Shown here in pieces: positions 17,341 to 26,940 of a stretch of 64,000 bases of DNA. Made by a program: the position numbers and the translations under genes. This stretch comes from Arthrobacter wenxiniae (GTDB lineage: Bacteria; Actinomycetota; Actinomycetes; Actinomycetales; Micrococcaceae). The stretch covers positions 124,001 to 188,000 of the forward strand of contig NZ_JAAMFM010000002.1 in assembly GCF_013376105.1 (NCBI RefSeq). The letters run 5' to 3'. The number at the start of each line of letters is the position of its first letter. Position 1 is the stretch's first letter. Under the pieces are notes generated by a model. That model was not told the DNA's origin and searched no databases. It saw only the letters and a program-made list of their open reading frames with translations.

Positions 17341-18405
17341 ATGGCAGCCAGCAACCCCCTCCCCGAACAGCTCCCCGACGGCGGCGCCGTGCACCCGGCG
17401 CACAAGTCCCCGGAGCGGCACCGCCACATCCGCCAGGTCCCCGACACGCCGCGGCGCTGGTTTCTGGCCACCATGGCCGCGGCCGCCGCCACCACGGCCT
17501 TCAACGCCAACATTGCCGCCGACTACCAGTTGACGGAGCGCTCCCAGTTCCGCGTCACCACGCCGGACAATGACAAAAACAGGACGGCGGCCAACAGGTT
17601 CCCCGGCAAGACGTGGTACCTGTTGCCCGGCTTCGGGGTGAGCTACCGGGACGCCGGCCGCAAGCTGAAGGCCCTGCAGCCGGCCATGAACCAGCGGGCG
17701 CCGGCGTCGTACATCGGCTATGCCAACGGCGGGATCGACATCGCCCAGTTGTTCATCGCCATCCAGCGCGACACCTTCGAACGCCGGATCGACACCGTCT
17801 ATTTTTACGGCGACAGCTTTGGCGGGATGGCGGCCACCGTGTTGGCGGGGCTGCTGGAGGAAATCGGCATCCACGTCCGCGTCATCGTGATGGGGTCAAG
17901 CCCCAGCAGCGTGCGCGACGTCCTGGACCCCAGCAAGGAATACATCTCCCTCGCCGGCAAGGTTGTCCCCTACCTGGGGCTGGTGGGGCGGCTGGCCGCC
18001 GGGGTGTGGAGCGGGCTGGCCAACCCGAACGGCCAGGGCATGTACGAGGCGGCGCGCGCCGGCATCGGCCGTTCCTTTAACCAGGCCAGCGACTCCCTCA
18101 TCCTGAAGACCACCCAGGCCACGTTCCTGCAGGCGTTCCCGACCCAGTACGACGGCGGCATTCCCAGCAGCACCGGGATCGGCCTGCTGTACGACCCCAA
18201 GGACTTCATCGTCAACGCCCGCCTGGCCATTGTGGGCTGGGAGGCCCTGTTCCCGAAGAACCCGCACTTTGAATACGACATCCCCGACACCGGCCATGCC
18301 AGCCCCGAAATCCATCCGGACGTCTACCGCGTGGCGCTCACCGTCATCCTGGACCAGCTGGACCCGCCGCCGCTGACCACCCGGCCCGTCCAGCCGATCT
18401 TCTAG
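17341..18405 (+). CDS. Alpha/beta-hydrolase-like protein with N-terminal membrane segment
   Basis: 354 residues. A basic leader ends in RRWFLATMAAAAATTAFNANIAA (about 40-60), a possible signal or anchor of twin-arginine-like or Sec type. The remainder resembles an alpha/beta hydrolase: YLLPGFGVS gives an oxyanion-loop position, YFYGDSFGGMAATVL holds the nucleophile-elbow Ser (G-D-S-F-G), and a late IPDTGHASPEIHPDVY offers the His. I cannot assign a substrate. It follows the hexosaminidase by 70 bp. A TTG two codons upstream is an alternative start. Confidence 0.7.
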   Translation: MAASNPLPEQLPDGGAVHPAHKSPERHRHIRQVPDTPRRWFLATMAAAAATTAFNANIAADYQLTERSQFRVTTPDNDKNRTAANRFPGKTWYLLPGFGVSYRDAGRKLKALQPAMNQRAPASYIGYANGGIDIAQLFIAIQRDTFERRIDTVYFYGDSFGGMAATVLAGLLEEIGIHVRVIVMGSSPSSVRDVLDPSKEYISLAGKVVPYLGLVGRLAAGVWSGLANPNGQGMYEAARAGIGRSFNQASDSLILKTTQATFLQAFPTQYDGGIPSSTGIGLLYDPKDFIVNARLAIVGWEALFPKNPHFEYDIPDTGHASPEIHPDVYRVALTVILDQLDPPPLTTRPVQPIF

Positions 18406-18478
18406 GCCCGTGACTGGGCTTGCCGAGATCGGGGTCCCGGCAGGGTTGGCCGCCGGAGCCGCCGGGCCCCGGACCTGC

Positions 18479-19159
18479 CTAGCGGGCCTGGGTCTGGGCC
18501 AGCAGCTGCTCGAACGGCAGGGACGTCATCTGGGAGGTGGCGCGCTCGTGCCGCTTCGCCTTGTGGTCCGGGGAAAAACCGCGGGCAGCCGTGTCCCCGG
18601 GGGCCGGCGTCGTGCTTGGGGAAGGGGCCAGCACGGCGGCAAGTTCGCCGGCGGCCTGGCCGATGCGGTGATCCAGTGCGTCGGTTCCGGACCGGCCCCA
18701 GTCTTCCGGCGAGGCGTAGACGGCGGTGGGCATGGTGCGGGCGCGCAGGTAGCTGAACAGGGGGCGGATGGCCATCTCCAGCACCAGCGAGTGCCGCGGC
18801 GACCCGCCCGTGGCGCCGAACAGCACGGGCATGCCGTCCAGGAACTTGGGGTCGAGCACGTCGAAGAAGGACTTGAACAGGCCGCTGTAGGACGCGCTGA
18901 AGGTGGGGGTGACCGCGATCATGGCGTCGGCCCGGGACACGCGGTCGATGAGGCCGGCCAGGGCTGGGCCCGCGTAGCCGGTGACCATGTTGTTGGCAAT
19001 GTCCACGGCAACGTCGCGAAGCTCGGCGACGTCGAGCACGGCTTCCGCGCCCAGCTCACCCAGGTGTGTCCTGACGGCGGCCGCCAGCTGGTCCGCGAGC
19101 ATGCGCGTGGACGACGGGACGCCGAGACCGGCCGAGACAACAATTATTGTGCGCTGCAT
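18479..19159 (-). CDS. NAD(P)H-dependent FMN reductase (CE1759-like)
   Basis: 226 residues from the ATG with AAGGAG seven bases upstream. The flavodoxin-like fold starts TIIVVSAGLGVPSSTRMLADQL (phosphate-binding loop). AMIAVTPTFSASYSGLFKSFFDVLD is the FMN-isoalloxazine loop region and GTGGSPRHSLVLE (here GATGGSPRHS) the second flavin loop. These enzymes supply reduced FMN to two-component monooxygenases. No monooxygenase is adjacent: it sits 115 bp downstream of the asparagine permease on the same strand. The C-terminal 50 residues are low complexity. Confidence 0.82.
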   Translation of the reverse strand: MQRTIIVVSAGLGVPSSTRMLADQLAAAVRTHLGELGAEAVLDVAELRDVAVDIANNMVTGYAGPALAGLIDRVSRADAMIAVTPTFSASYSGLFKSFFDVLDPKFLDGMPVLFGATGGSPRHSLVLEMAIRPLFSYLRARTMPTAVYASPEDWGRSGTDALDHRIGQAAGELAAVLAPSPSTTPAPGDTAARGFSPDHKAKRHERATSQMTSLPFEQLLAQTQAR

Positions 19160-19273
19160 GGTGACTCCTTTTTGCTGGCACATTGTTCATGCGTTTGCAT
19201 CTAATGGGGTCAACCCGTGGTGCACGGCTGTTATTCCCGAAGGCCGGTCCCGGCGTTCGCTGGTGCGCCAAGA

Positions 19274-20857
19274 TCAGTCCTCGCCGCTGCCTCCAACCCG
19301 GGCGCGCGGGCCCCGGGCGGCGTCGGCGGCGTCCGAGGCATCAGCGGCGAGGGTCGCGTGGCTGTGGTGGGCGATGACCGGGTGGGCGCCGGTGAAGCCG
19401 TCGCGGCCGGCGGCGATCTCCTTGATGCGGCCGCGGGAGGCGTACCAGCCGATCATCAGGGCCGGGACAATGACCACGATCGAGGCCACTGTCCAGGTGC
19501 CCACGGGGTTGTCGAACGCCATGAGGACAATGACGGCCAGCAGGAACGCCAGCGTCAGGTAGCCGGTCCAGGGCGCCCCGATCATGCGGAAGGCCGGGCG
19601 GATGGCCAGGCCCTTCTTCGACAGCCGGAACAGGGCCAGCTGGCAGAGCACGATCATGCCCCACGAGGCGATGATGCCCAGTGCCGCCATGTTCAGCACA
19701 ATTTCAAACGCGGAGGCCGGAACAACGGCGTTGAGGATCACGCCCAGCCCGGCAACAGTCGCTGTCAGGGCAATGCCGCCGTAGGGGACGCCGCGCTTGT
19801 TCAGCTTGGCGGCGAACTTCGGCGCGGAGCCGGCCAGGGACATGGAGCGCAGGATGCGGCCGGTGGAGTACAGGCCCGCATTCAGCGAGGACATGGCCGC
19901 CGTGAGCACCACCAGGTTCATGATGGAGTCCATGCCCTGGACGCCGATGGAACCGAAGAACGTCACGAACGGGCTTTCCCCGGCCTTGTAGGCGGTGTAC
20001 GGCAGGAGCAGCGACAGCAGCACCAGCGAGCCCACGTAGAACACGGCGATGCGGATGATGACGGTGTTGATGGCCTTCGGCATGACCTTTTCAGGGTTCT
20101 GCGTTTCGCCGGCGGCCGTGCCGATGAGCTCGATCGAGGCGTACGCGAACACCACGCCCTGCATGACCACCACCACGGGAAGGAGCCCGTTGGGGAAGAA
20201 CCCGCCGTGGTCCGCAATGAGGCTGAAGCCAATCTGCTGGCCCTCGATCGGCGTGCCGAAGATGACGAAGTAGCTGCCGATGATCAGGAAGCCGACCAGG
20301 GCCACCACCTTGATCAGCGCGAACCAGAACTCCATCTCGCCAAACACCTTCACCGAGACCAGGTTCAGGCCCAGGACCAGCAACAGGGCCGCCAGCGCCC
20401 ACACCCACTGGGGCACGGCGCCGATCCACGGCACGTACTTGGCGAAGAAATGCATGTACAGGGCGATCGCTGTGATGTCCACGATGGCGGTCATGGCCCA
20501 GTTGAGCCAGTACAGCCAGCCGGAGACAAATGCCGCCTTTTCGCCGAAGAATTCGCGGGCGTAGGAGACAAAGGAGCCCGACGACGGGCGGTGGATGACC
20601 AGCTCGCCCAGGGCCCGCAGGATCAGGAACGCGAAGAAGCCGCAGATTGCATAGCTGAACATGAGGGCCGGGCCGGCGCCGGCGAGGCGGCCGCCGGCGC
20701 CCATGAAGAGGCCGGTGCCGATGGCCCCGCCAATGGCGATCATTTGGATTTGGCGGGACTTGAGCCCCTTGTGGAGACCGGCGTCTTCGGCGGTCAGCGC
20801 CACGTTCGGGGCGTCCTGGACGAGGTCGGAGGTGTCCGTGTTGGTGCGGTTGTGCAT
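19274..20857 (-). CDS. ansP: APC-family amino acid permease, probable L-asparagine permease
   Basis: 527 residues, about 12 spans. [23 protein letters not shown] is the AAT-family TM1 signature, and [22 protein letters not shown] and [24 protein letters not shown] follow as in AnsP, CycA and GabP. It is a proton symporter. It lies 47 bp downstream of aspartase and in the same direction as asparaginase, making asparagine the likely substrate. The gene symbol rests on this context. The last 40 residues are Ala/Asp-rich and probably disordered. Confidence 0.85.
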   Translation of the reverse strand: MHNRTNTDTSDLVQDAPNVALTAEDAGLHKGLKSRQIQMIAIGGAIGTGLFMGAGGRLAGAGPALMFSYAICGFFAFLILRALGELVIHRPSSGSFVSYAREFFGEKAAFVSGWLYWLNWAMTAIVDITAIALYMHFFAKYVPWIGAVPQWVWALAALLLVLGLNLVSVKVFGEMEFWFALIKVVALVGFLIIGSYFVIFGTPIEGQQIGFSLIADHGGFFPNGLLPVVVVMQGVVFAYASIELIGTAAGETQNPEKVMPKAINTVIIRIAVFYVGSLVLLSLLLPYTAYKAGESPFVTFFGSIGVQGMDSIMNLVVLTAAMSSLNAGLYSTGRILRSMSLAGSAPKFAAKLNKRGVPYGGIALTATVAGLGVILNAVVPASAFEIVLNMAALGIIASWGMIVLCQLALFRLSKKGLAIRPAFRMIGAPWTGYLTLAFLLAVIVLMAFDNPVGTWTVASIVVIVPALMIGWYASRGRIKEIAAGRDGFTGAHPVIAHHSHATLAADASDAADAARGPRARVGGSGED

Positions 20858-20904
20858 ACGCTTGCCTATCGGTGAGTGCGGCCGCGCCTTTGCGGGCCGC
20901 GCGC

Positions 20905-22347
20905 TTAATCGTTGAGGTTGGCCAGGTGTTCCGGACGCAGGAGCTCGTCCAGTTGTTCGGCCGTCAGGAGCTTGTGCTCCAGGACCAGTTCAGCCACGCC
21001 GCGGCCGGAGGACAGCGCCTCAAGCGCGATCCTGGTCGACGCCGCATAGCCCAGGCGCGGGTTGAGTGCGGTGACCAGGCCGATGGAGTGCTCCACCTGG
21101 GCCCGCAGCCTGTCCTCGTGGGCGGTGATGCCCCTGATGCACTTGTCCGCCAGGGTTCGGCACGCCGCTTCCAGGTGGCGCATGCTCTTGGTCAGGCTGT
21201 GCACGATGACCGGTTCAAAGGCATTGAGCTGGAGCTGCCCGCCTTCCGCCGCCATGGTGATGGTGACGTCGTTGCCGATGACCTCGTAGGCCACCTGGTT
21301 CACTACTTCCGGGATCACCGGGTTGATCTTGCCGGGCATGATCGAGGATCCTGCCTGCACGGCCGGCAGCGTGATCTCGCCGAACCCGGCCCGCGGGCCG
21401 GAGGAGAGCAGGCGCAGGTCGTTGCAGATCTTGGACAGCTTGACGGCCACGCGCTTGAGGACGCCGGAGAGGTGCACAAACGCGCCGACGTCCTGGGTGG
21501 CTTCGATCAAGTCCGCAGAGGTCACCAGCGGCAGCCCGGAAATCTCCGCCAAGTGGCGGCAGGCCAGTTCCGAGTAGCGCTTGGGAGCGTTGAGCCCGGT
21601 GCCGATGGCCGTTGCGCCAAGGTTGATCTCGTGGACCAGCAGGGTCGATTCCGCCAGCCTCGCCCGGTCCTCCCCCATGGTGACGGCGTAGGTGTTGAAT
21701 TCCTGCCCCAGTGTCATGGGTACGGCGTCCTGCAGCTGCGTGCGCCCCATTTTCACCACGGTGCGGAACTCCACGGCCTTCTCGCTAAAGGCTGCGCCCA
21801 GGTATTCCATGGCCTTGACGAGCGACTTGGCTGCGAAGATCGTGGCCACGTTCACGGCTGTCGGGTAGACGTCGTTCGTGGACTGGCTGAGGTTGACGTG
21901 GTCGTTCGGGTGGAGGAACTGGTATTCGCCCTTGTTGTGTCCGAGGATTTCCAAGGCGCGGTTGGCGATGACCTCATTGGCGTTCATGTTCGACGACGTC
22001 CCCGCGCCACCCTGGATGACGTCCACCACGAACTGCCCGTGCAGTTCGCCGGCGATGATTTCCTGGCAGGCCTGGATGATCGCGTGGGCGCGCCCGTCGT
22101 CGAGCAGGCCCAGCTCGTGGTTGGCCTGGGCGGCGGCCTGCTTCACCATGGCGAGCCCGTTAACAAGGTGCGTGTTGGTGGACAGCGGCTGGCCGGTGAT
22201 GGGGAAGTTTTCCACGGCGCGCAGCGTGTGGACGCCCCAGTAGACGTCCGCCGGCACCTCCCGATCGCCGATGAGGTCGTGTTCGATCCGGACGCCTGCG
22301 AAGAGCGGGGTGAGGGGGTCCAGGGGTGGGGCGGTCAGGTCGGTCAT
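20905..22347 (-). CDS. aspA: Aspartate ammonia-lyase
   Basis: 480 residues from the ATG with AAGGAG upstream. The fumarase/aspartase superfamily regions are complete: [39 protein letters not shown] and the signature [15 protein letters not shown] with the catalytic Ser loop. It converts L-aspartate to fumarate and ammonia. [20 protein letters not shown] is typical of aspartase rather than class II fumarase. Asparaginase upstream feeds it, and the permease downstream supplies asparagine. Confidence 0.93.
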   Translation of the reverse strand: MTDLTAPPLDPLTPLFAGVRIEHDLIGDREVPADVYWGVHTLRAVENFPITGQPLSTNTHLVNGLAMVKQAAAQANHELGLLDDGRAHAIIQACQEIIAGELHGQFVVDVIQGGAGTSSNMNANEVIANRALEILGHNKGEYQFLHPNDHVNLSQSTNDVYPTAVNVATIFAAKSLVKAMEYLGAAFSEKAVEFRTVVKMGRTQLQDAVPMTLGQEFNTYAVTMGEDRARLAESTLLVHEINLGATAIGTGLNAPKRYSELACRHLAEISGLPLVTSADLIEATQDVGAFVHLSGVLKRVAVKLSKICNDLRLLSSGPRAGFGEITLPAVQAGSSIMPGKINPVIPEVVNQVAYEVIGNDVTITMAAEGGQLQLNAFEPVIVHSLTKSMRHLEAACRTLADKCIRGITAHEDRLRAQVEHSIGLVTALNPRLGYAASTRIALEALSSGRGVAELVLEHKLLTAEQLDELLRPEHLANLND

Positions 22348-22469
22348 GGTGCTCCTTGGCTGAAGGCGGTGTGAATTGCGGGGCAGGCGCGGCGGTATCC
22401 GGGCTGGGTGGTTGCGCGGGACGGGCACCCGCGCCGCTCGGGAAGTCCGGGCAGGAAGGGGGAAACGTT

Positions 22470-22533
22470 GGGGAAAGGTGGCCCGGTTGCAACCGAGCGT
22501 CGGGGAAAGGTGCCCCGGTTGCAACCGAGCGTC
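22470..22533. repeat. Two tandem 32-bp repeats each holding a perfect 12-bp palindrome
   Basis: The 32-bp unit occurs at 22470-22501 and 22502-22533 with one mismatch. Each unit contains CGGTTGCAACCG (22484-22495 and 22516-22527), a perfect palindrome. Spacing of about three helical turns would place two bound dimers on the same face of the DNA. The repeat lies in the 201-bp gap between asparaginase and aspA, upstream of aspA. It could be an operator pair or a REP-like element. Confidence 0.75.
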
Positions 22534-22548
22534 GGGGATGTGGGGGCG

Positions 22549-23517
22549 TCAGGCGGTGGACGGGAGGCCGTGGAGGGTGCCCACCGGGAGGCCGCCGCCC
22601 AGCACGGGAAGGTTGTTGAACGGCTCCAGCAGGGCCGGTTCGACGCCGAGGGCGAGCAGCGCCGGGACCGCGGCCGGCATGCGCGCCCGGTCGCCGCCGT
22701 CGGATATCTTCAGGGCCACGGCGCTGCCGTCGGACAGGGCGATGAGCTGGATGCCCTCGAAGCCGTCCTTGGCGAGCAGCCCCGGCACCGCCCGCATGAG
22801 CGCGGTGACGTCGCGGCCCTCGCCGGCCACCAGCTCCGGGTGGGCGCGCATGGCGCCGGCAACCCGGTGCTCGGGGGTGCCCGGCATGGCGGTGGTGAGC
22901 CGGCTGAACGCCCGCGCCATGCCGGTCAGCGAGAGGGCAAAGACCTCGGTGCCGCAGCCGTCGGTGCTGATGTCCGTCAGCTCCTCGCCTGTCAGTTCCG
23001 CCACGGTCCCGCGGATCAGCGCGGGCAGCGGGTGGTTGTGGTCCAGGTAGGTTTCCACGGGCCAGCCGTTCGCCACGCAGGTCGCCAGCAGCGCGGCGTG
23101 CTTGCCGGAACAATTCTGCGCCAGGTGCGTGGGGCCCCGGCCGGCGGAGAGCCAGGCCGTGCGTTCGGCGGTGCCGTAGGGCAGGTCGGTGGAGTTGGCG
23201 AGGTTGCCTTCCGTCAGCCCGGAGTCCGCGAGGACCTTGGCGGCGGTTTCCTGGTGGATGCCGGCACCGGAGTGGCTGGCGGCGGCCAGGGCCAGCTGCT
23301 GGTCGGTGAGGACCACGCCGGCGCGCAGCATGGCCACGGCCATGAGCGGCTTCAGGGCCGAGCGCGGGTAGATGCGGGCGGCGGGCTCACCGCGGGACAG
23401 GAGGGTCACGCCGTCGGGCGTCACCGCGGCCAGCGAACCGTAGTGGACGCTTTCCACGATGGCCCCGCGGGTCTGCACGGCGAGGGGCGCGTGGGCCGGG
23501 AATCGGGTGGCTGTCAT
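22549..23517 (-). CDS. L-asparaginase (type II family of the Rhizobium/actinobacterial kind)
   Basis: 322 residues. The family marks are RGAIVESVHYGSLAAV at the start, YPRSALKPLMAVAML (catalytic Ser-x-x-Lys region), ASHSGAGIHQE, LAQNCSGKHAALLATCVANGW (Cys/Lys zinc and active-site region) and STDGCGTEVFALSLTGMARAF. This is the asparaginase family unrelated to E. coli AnsA/B. It hydrolyses asparagine to aspartate and ammonia, and no signal peptide suggests cytoplasmic action. Its ATG overlaps the TGA of the GntR gene. The 201-bp gap to aspA holds the tandem repeat. Confidence 0.9.
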   Translation of the reverse strand: MTATRFPAHAPLAVQTRGAIVESVHYGSLAAVTPDGVTLLSRGEPAARIYPRSALKPLMAVAMLRAGVVLTDQQLALAAASHSGAGIHQETAAKVLADSGLTEGNLANSTDLPYGTAERTAWLSAGRGPTHLAQNCSGKHAALLATCVANGWPVETYLDHNHPLPALIRGTVAELTGEELTDISTDGCGTEVFALSLTGMARAFSRLTTAMPGTPEHRVAGAMRAHPELVAGEGRDVTALMRAVPGLLAKDGFEGIQLIALSDGSAVALKISDGGDRARMPAAVPALLALGVEPALLEPFNNLPVLGGGLPVGTLHGLPSTA

Positions 23518-24221
23518 GCGGTGGTGTCTCCAATAATCAGGGTCAGGGCGGCGTCGACGGCGCGCAGGTGGACGGCCATGGCGCGGCCGGCCGCCTCGGT
23601 GTCCCCACGGGCGATGGCGTCCAGGATGAGGCGGTGTTCGTCGTCGGACTTCTGCTGCCGGCCGGTGAGGAGGTTGATGGTTTCGGACTGGTTCACCATG
23701 GCGTCGCGGATGTCGTGGACCACCCGCTCGAAGACGCCGTTGCCGCTGGCCGTGGCGATGGCCGCGTGGAAGCTGCCGTCCAGGCTGACCCAGATTTCGG
23801 GATCGTCCTCCCCGGCCATGGCCGCGATGATGCCGCGCATCTGCTCCAGCTGCTCCTCGCTGCGGCGGGTGGCGGCAAGCTCGGCGGCGGGCACCTCGAT
23901 GTGCGGGCGGGCCTCCATGAGGCTGCGGGCGGAGAACCGGCCCAGGACCAGGTCCCCCGGCGCGCGGCTGGCGATCACGAACGTGCCCTTGCCGGTCTGC
24001 GTTTCCGTCAGCCCCAGGGCCGTGCAGGAGCGCAGGGCCTCGCGGACCACGGAGCGGCTGACGCCGTACTGGGCGGCGAGCGCGGTTTCGGAGCTCAGCT
24101 TGGACCCGACGGCGAGCTGGCCGCCCTCGATGGCGCCCCGGATCGCCGTGAAGACGGCCTCAGCAGCGCTCACCCGGACAATCTGCTGCTGTCCGGCTGT
24201 CCAGCTGTCTGACAAGTTCAT
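23514..24221 (-). CDS. FadR-subfamily GntR regulator of asparagine/aspartate use
   Basis: 235 residues from the ATG at 24221. The winged helix (about 15-85) has FTAIRGAIEGGQLAVGSKLSS, VSRSVVREALRSCTALGL and TGKGTFVI. The FCD domain has the ligands D in VSLDGSFHAAIATASG and H in DDEHRLILDAI and MAVHLRAVD. It is cotranslated (ATGA) with asparaginase, so it very probably controls that module. A TGTCTGACA palindrome overlies codons 3-6 of this gene and could be its own operator. Confidence 0.88.
   Translation of the reverse strand: MNLSDSWTAGQQQIVRVSAAEAVFTAIRGAIEGGQLAVGSKLSSETALAAQYGVSRSVVREALRSCTALGLTETQTGKGTFVIASRAPGDLVLGRFSARSLMEARPHIEVPAAELAATRRSEEQLEQMRGIIAAMAGEDDPEIWVSLDGSFHAAIATASGNGVFERVVHDIRDAMVNQSETINLLTGRQQKSDDEHRLILDAIARGDTEAAGRAMAVHLRAVDAALTLIIGDTTA
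24206..24214. promoter_or_regulatory. TGTCTGACA palindrome at the GntR start
   Basis: A nine-base palindrome with the FadR-type core (TGT-CTG-ACA). It is the same core as at 2042-2050. Being just inside the coding region, it could act as a roadblock operator. Weak on its own because the motif is short. Confidence 0.3.
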
Positions 24222-24334
24222 GAAACGACTATGACACGGCTCACAGGATGGTGTCAATGCGGAGGTTCCAGCCGTCCGGTGGCCGAGTGGCGGGCGCGGT
24301 GGGGCCCGGGGCCCGCGCCAGGCCCGCCAGAAAT

Positions 24335-24391
24335 CGACGGTGCAGCTCCCGCGACCTGGACCGGGCCCACGTCGCGGGAGCTGCACCGTCG
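24335..24391. repeat. Perfect 21-bp inverted repeat with 15-base loop
   Basis: The left arm 24335-24355 and right arm 24371-24391 are exact reverse complements, and the pairing extends by a wobble and an A-T. The loop is CTGGACCGGGCCCAC, itself containing GGGCCC. There is no T-run on either side, so this is a REP-like element or a factor-dependent terminator/RNA-stabilising hairpin. It lies just past the stop of the DUF5107 gene and 114 bp upstream of the GntR start. Confidence 0.8.
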
Positions 24392-24404
24392 GTCCCCATC
24401 GCGC

Positions 24405-26522
24405 TCAGCGCATGCTGAATTGATACCGCTCGGGCACGTCCTCGCCGGGACAGACGCGCCGCCAGAGATCCGTGATCGAGTTGGCCCCTTCGCGCAGGTC
24501 CGGGACCTCCATCCCTGTCTTTAGGATGGCCGCCGCCGCGGCGGCATCGCCCAACTCCGCGTGCGCCAGGGCCCGCAGGAACGCCGCCTGGCCCAGCGCC
24601 TGCACGGATGCCGGGGCCATCCCCAGGACGTCGAACACCAGCTGCGGCCTGCCGTTGTTGACCGCCAGCGTGGCGGCCTCGAGGATCAGGGCCCGGTTGC
24701 CCGGGTCAGCCCGGCAGGCAGCACTTAGCTGGAGCAGGCCGCCGACGGTGTCGCCTGCGGCCATCAGGGCCAGACCCAGGCCGCGGCGGGCCAGCGCCCG
24801 GCTGCGGGCGCCGAGCGGGGCGCCGGCGATTCCGTCCGGGCGGTCCCCGTCGGCGTCGGGCTCCGCACCGTCGGGCTCCGCACCGTCGGGTACCGCCGCG
24901 TCGGGTTCCGCCCCGGCATCCCCGCCCAGTGCCCGCCGGTACAGGGAGGCCACGGTGGCCATGTCGGCGGCACTGGCGAAGTCGGCCCGGGCGTGGACCA
25001 TGACGGCGTTGTGGAAAGCGGCCTCGGCGCTTTCGTTGCGTGCGGCCGCGAGCAGGTCTTCCCAGTCCAGGCCCCTGACAAACGATCCCGCCCCGCCAAA
25101 CGGCTGGCGCGCCTCCTCCGCAACCGACGCCTCGAACGGCTTCTCCACAATGCCGGCGTTCGCCGTCAGCAGGTCCAGCCACGGCGCCTGGTCGGCGGTC
25201 AGGGTTTCGTCGGCAAACGGCGTGCCGGACTCGTCAATCCAGTCCACGCCGGACGCGCGCCGGCGGGCCCGCTCCAGGGCGCCCCAGCCGCTGCCGGCCA
25301 CCACGAATTCCGACGGCGCCAGGTCCGCCCAGCGGCAGGCATCGGCGAGCGCGGCATCCACGGCAGCGGCGGAAACCAGCGCGTCCACCCGCTCCCCCGC
25401 ATGCCCAATGGCGGCCTCCCAGGCACCGCCCGCCACGGCGGGGTCCAGGCCGGCATTGCCATGGGCCTCCACCCACTGCCACGACGCCGCGGCCGGCATG
25501 GAAACGTGCTCAAACTGCGTCTGCGCCAAGCCGGACTGGATCTCCGCGTACCGCCGCGGCTCTCCGGAAACAGTGGGCGTCAGCCATTCCTGCCACCGGT
25601 GGCCGCCCGCGCTCTCGCCCCAGACGAACAGTTTCCTGCCACGCAGCCGGGGCGAGGAGACCAGCGCAAGCCCGTCCCCCTCGCGATCCATGGCGACCTC
25701 CCAGCGGCGCTGGTCCGGCGCGAGGTCGAAGAAGAAGTCCGCCGCCTGGGTGTTGCAGGCGGGCCAGGTGGCGTCGATTCCGTGGAAGTCGGTGGGCGCC
25801 ACCACGGTCATGGCGCCGTCGTAGCCGGTGGCATAGGCGCGGGCCGCGGGGGCGATGACGCGGGTTTCCGGGGTCTGCGGAATGGCCGCGTTGCTCCACC
25901 AGTACATGGGCACCGCGCGGTCATTGGGGTTGCGAATACGCACCGCCGTGAACAGCACCTTGGAACCGGCCGGCAGCCACGCGTCAATTTGGAACACCAC
26001 CTCGCGCAGGCGGTCAAACTCCCACATGCGCAGCACGGGCTGCCCGTCCGGCGTGTGCACAATGGCGGTGTGCAGCGGCGAGCAGGTGGTGGGCGAGTGC
26101 CCGCGCGTGCCGATGTTCCACTCGATCCCGCCCGCAAACCACGCGTTGCGCAGCGCCAGGTTGGCGAACTGGATCCGGTCCCCGGTGTGCAGCAGTTCCT
26201 TGCCTGTGTCCTTGTCGCTCAGCTGCCACAGCCGCCCGCCCAGCTGCGGCAGGAAGGTCGCCTTCAGGTGCACGTTTTCAAGTACGACAGCGGTCAGTTC
26301 CGTTGCGTTCGTTTCGCGCGTGTAGGCGTCCTGCAGGGTGTAGGGGAAAATGTTTTTCGCCTTGCCCCAGCGGGCACCCTCGACAATTTCCGCGGGAATG
26401 CCGCCGTCCACGGCGTAGGGCGGCTCCAGCAGCGGCTGCACCGCGGGCAGCGGCGATTCCGGGCCCAGTTCGGCCAGCTCGATGGTGCGCGTGGTGACAG
26501 TGATGGAGGCTTCGTTGCTCAT
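24405..26522 (-). CDS. DUF5107 domain protein with C-terminal helical repeats
   Basis: 705 residues. The N-terminal ~330 residues fit the DUF5107 beta-rich domain (VVLENVHLKATFLPQLGGRLWQL, WNIGTRGHSPTTCSPLHTA, NPNDRAVPMYWWSNAAIPQT), which resembles galactose-mutarotase-type carbohydrate-binding folds. The C-terminal third (about 490-680) is helical and TPR-like (RRGLGLALMAAGDTVGGLLQL), interrupted by an acidic low-complexity stretch of repeated PDGAEPD units near residues 545-580. The family is associated with glycan metabolism in actinobacteria. No enzyme activity is established. It is a single gene with no operon partner. Confidence 0.8.
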   Translation of the reverse strand: MSNEASITVTTRTIELAELGPESPLPAVQPLLEPPYAVDGGIPAEIVEGARWGKAKNIFPYTLQDAYTRETNATELTAVVLENVHLKATFLPQLGGRLWQLSDKDTGKELLHTGDRIQFANLALRNAWFAGGIEWNIGTRGHSPTTCSPLHTAIVHTPDGQPVLRMWEFDRLREVVFQIDAWLPAGSKVLFTAVRIRNPNDRAVPMYWWSNAAIPQTPETRVIAPAARAYATGYDGAMTVVAPTDFHGIDATWPACNTQAADFFFDLAPDQRRWEVAMDREGDGLALVSSPRLRGRKLFVWGESAGGHRWQEWLTPTVSGEPRRYAEIQSGLAQTQFEHVSMPAAASWQWVEAHGNAGLDPAVAGGAWEAAIGHAGERVDALVSAAAVDAALADACRWADLAPSEFVVAGSGWGALERARRRASGVDWIDESGTPFADETLTADQAPWLDLLTANAGIVEKPFEASVAEEARQPFGGAGSFVRGLDWEDLLAAARNESAEAAFHNAVMVHARADFASAADMATVASLYRRALGGDAGAEPDAAVPDGAEPDGAEPDADGDRPDGIAGAPLGARSRALARRGLGLALMAAGDTVGGLLQLSAACRADPGNRALILEAATLAVNNGRPQLVFDVLGMAPASVQALGQAAFLRALAHAELGDAAAAAAILKTGMEVPDLREGANSITDLWRRVCPGEDVPERYQFSMR

Positions 26523-26742
26523 GGGCCGAGCCTATCCGACGGCGGGCTTTCGGGGCTGCGGATCGAAAGCGCCTTTTGTCTCGCCGGGGCCGCCGCGCTG
26601 CCGGGGGCATTGGAGCAGACGATGTGAACCCGCTGATCGAACTGGCAGAAGGCATGGCCGACATCCGCGCGGCCCAGGAAACACGCGACGAGATGCGCCG
26701 AACGCAGGCGGAACCGACTCCACGGGAACAGGCATCCAACGG

Positions 26743-26762
26743 GTCGACAGGGCATTGTCGAC
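26743..26762. repeat. Inverted repeat GTCGACA-n6-TGTCGAC
   Basis: Seven-base perfect arms with a six-base spacer, in a stretch without an intact gene. It has the size of a TetR-type operator and may be a relic of the decayed regulator nearby. Confidence 0.4.
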
Positions 26763-26940
26763 ACATTTACGACTCTCCATGACTGGGCCGCGCCGCCGTA
26801 CTTTCACCCTGAGGCTGCGGGACCTTTTACGGGCGGCATCGGGGGCCTTCCGTTCCGCCGGGCGACCATGGGTAAGACAGCGGCACGCCCGATGGCTGCG
26901 CAGCCGGCGCAGCCGGCGCAGCGGCCACGCCGCCAGGACT

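Noticed and set aside
22470-22533. Possible CRISPR array
   Set aside because: Two adjacent units without spacers and no cas genes; a simple tandem duplication.
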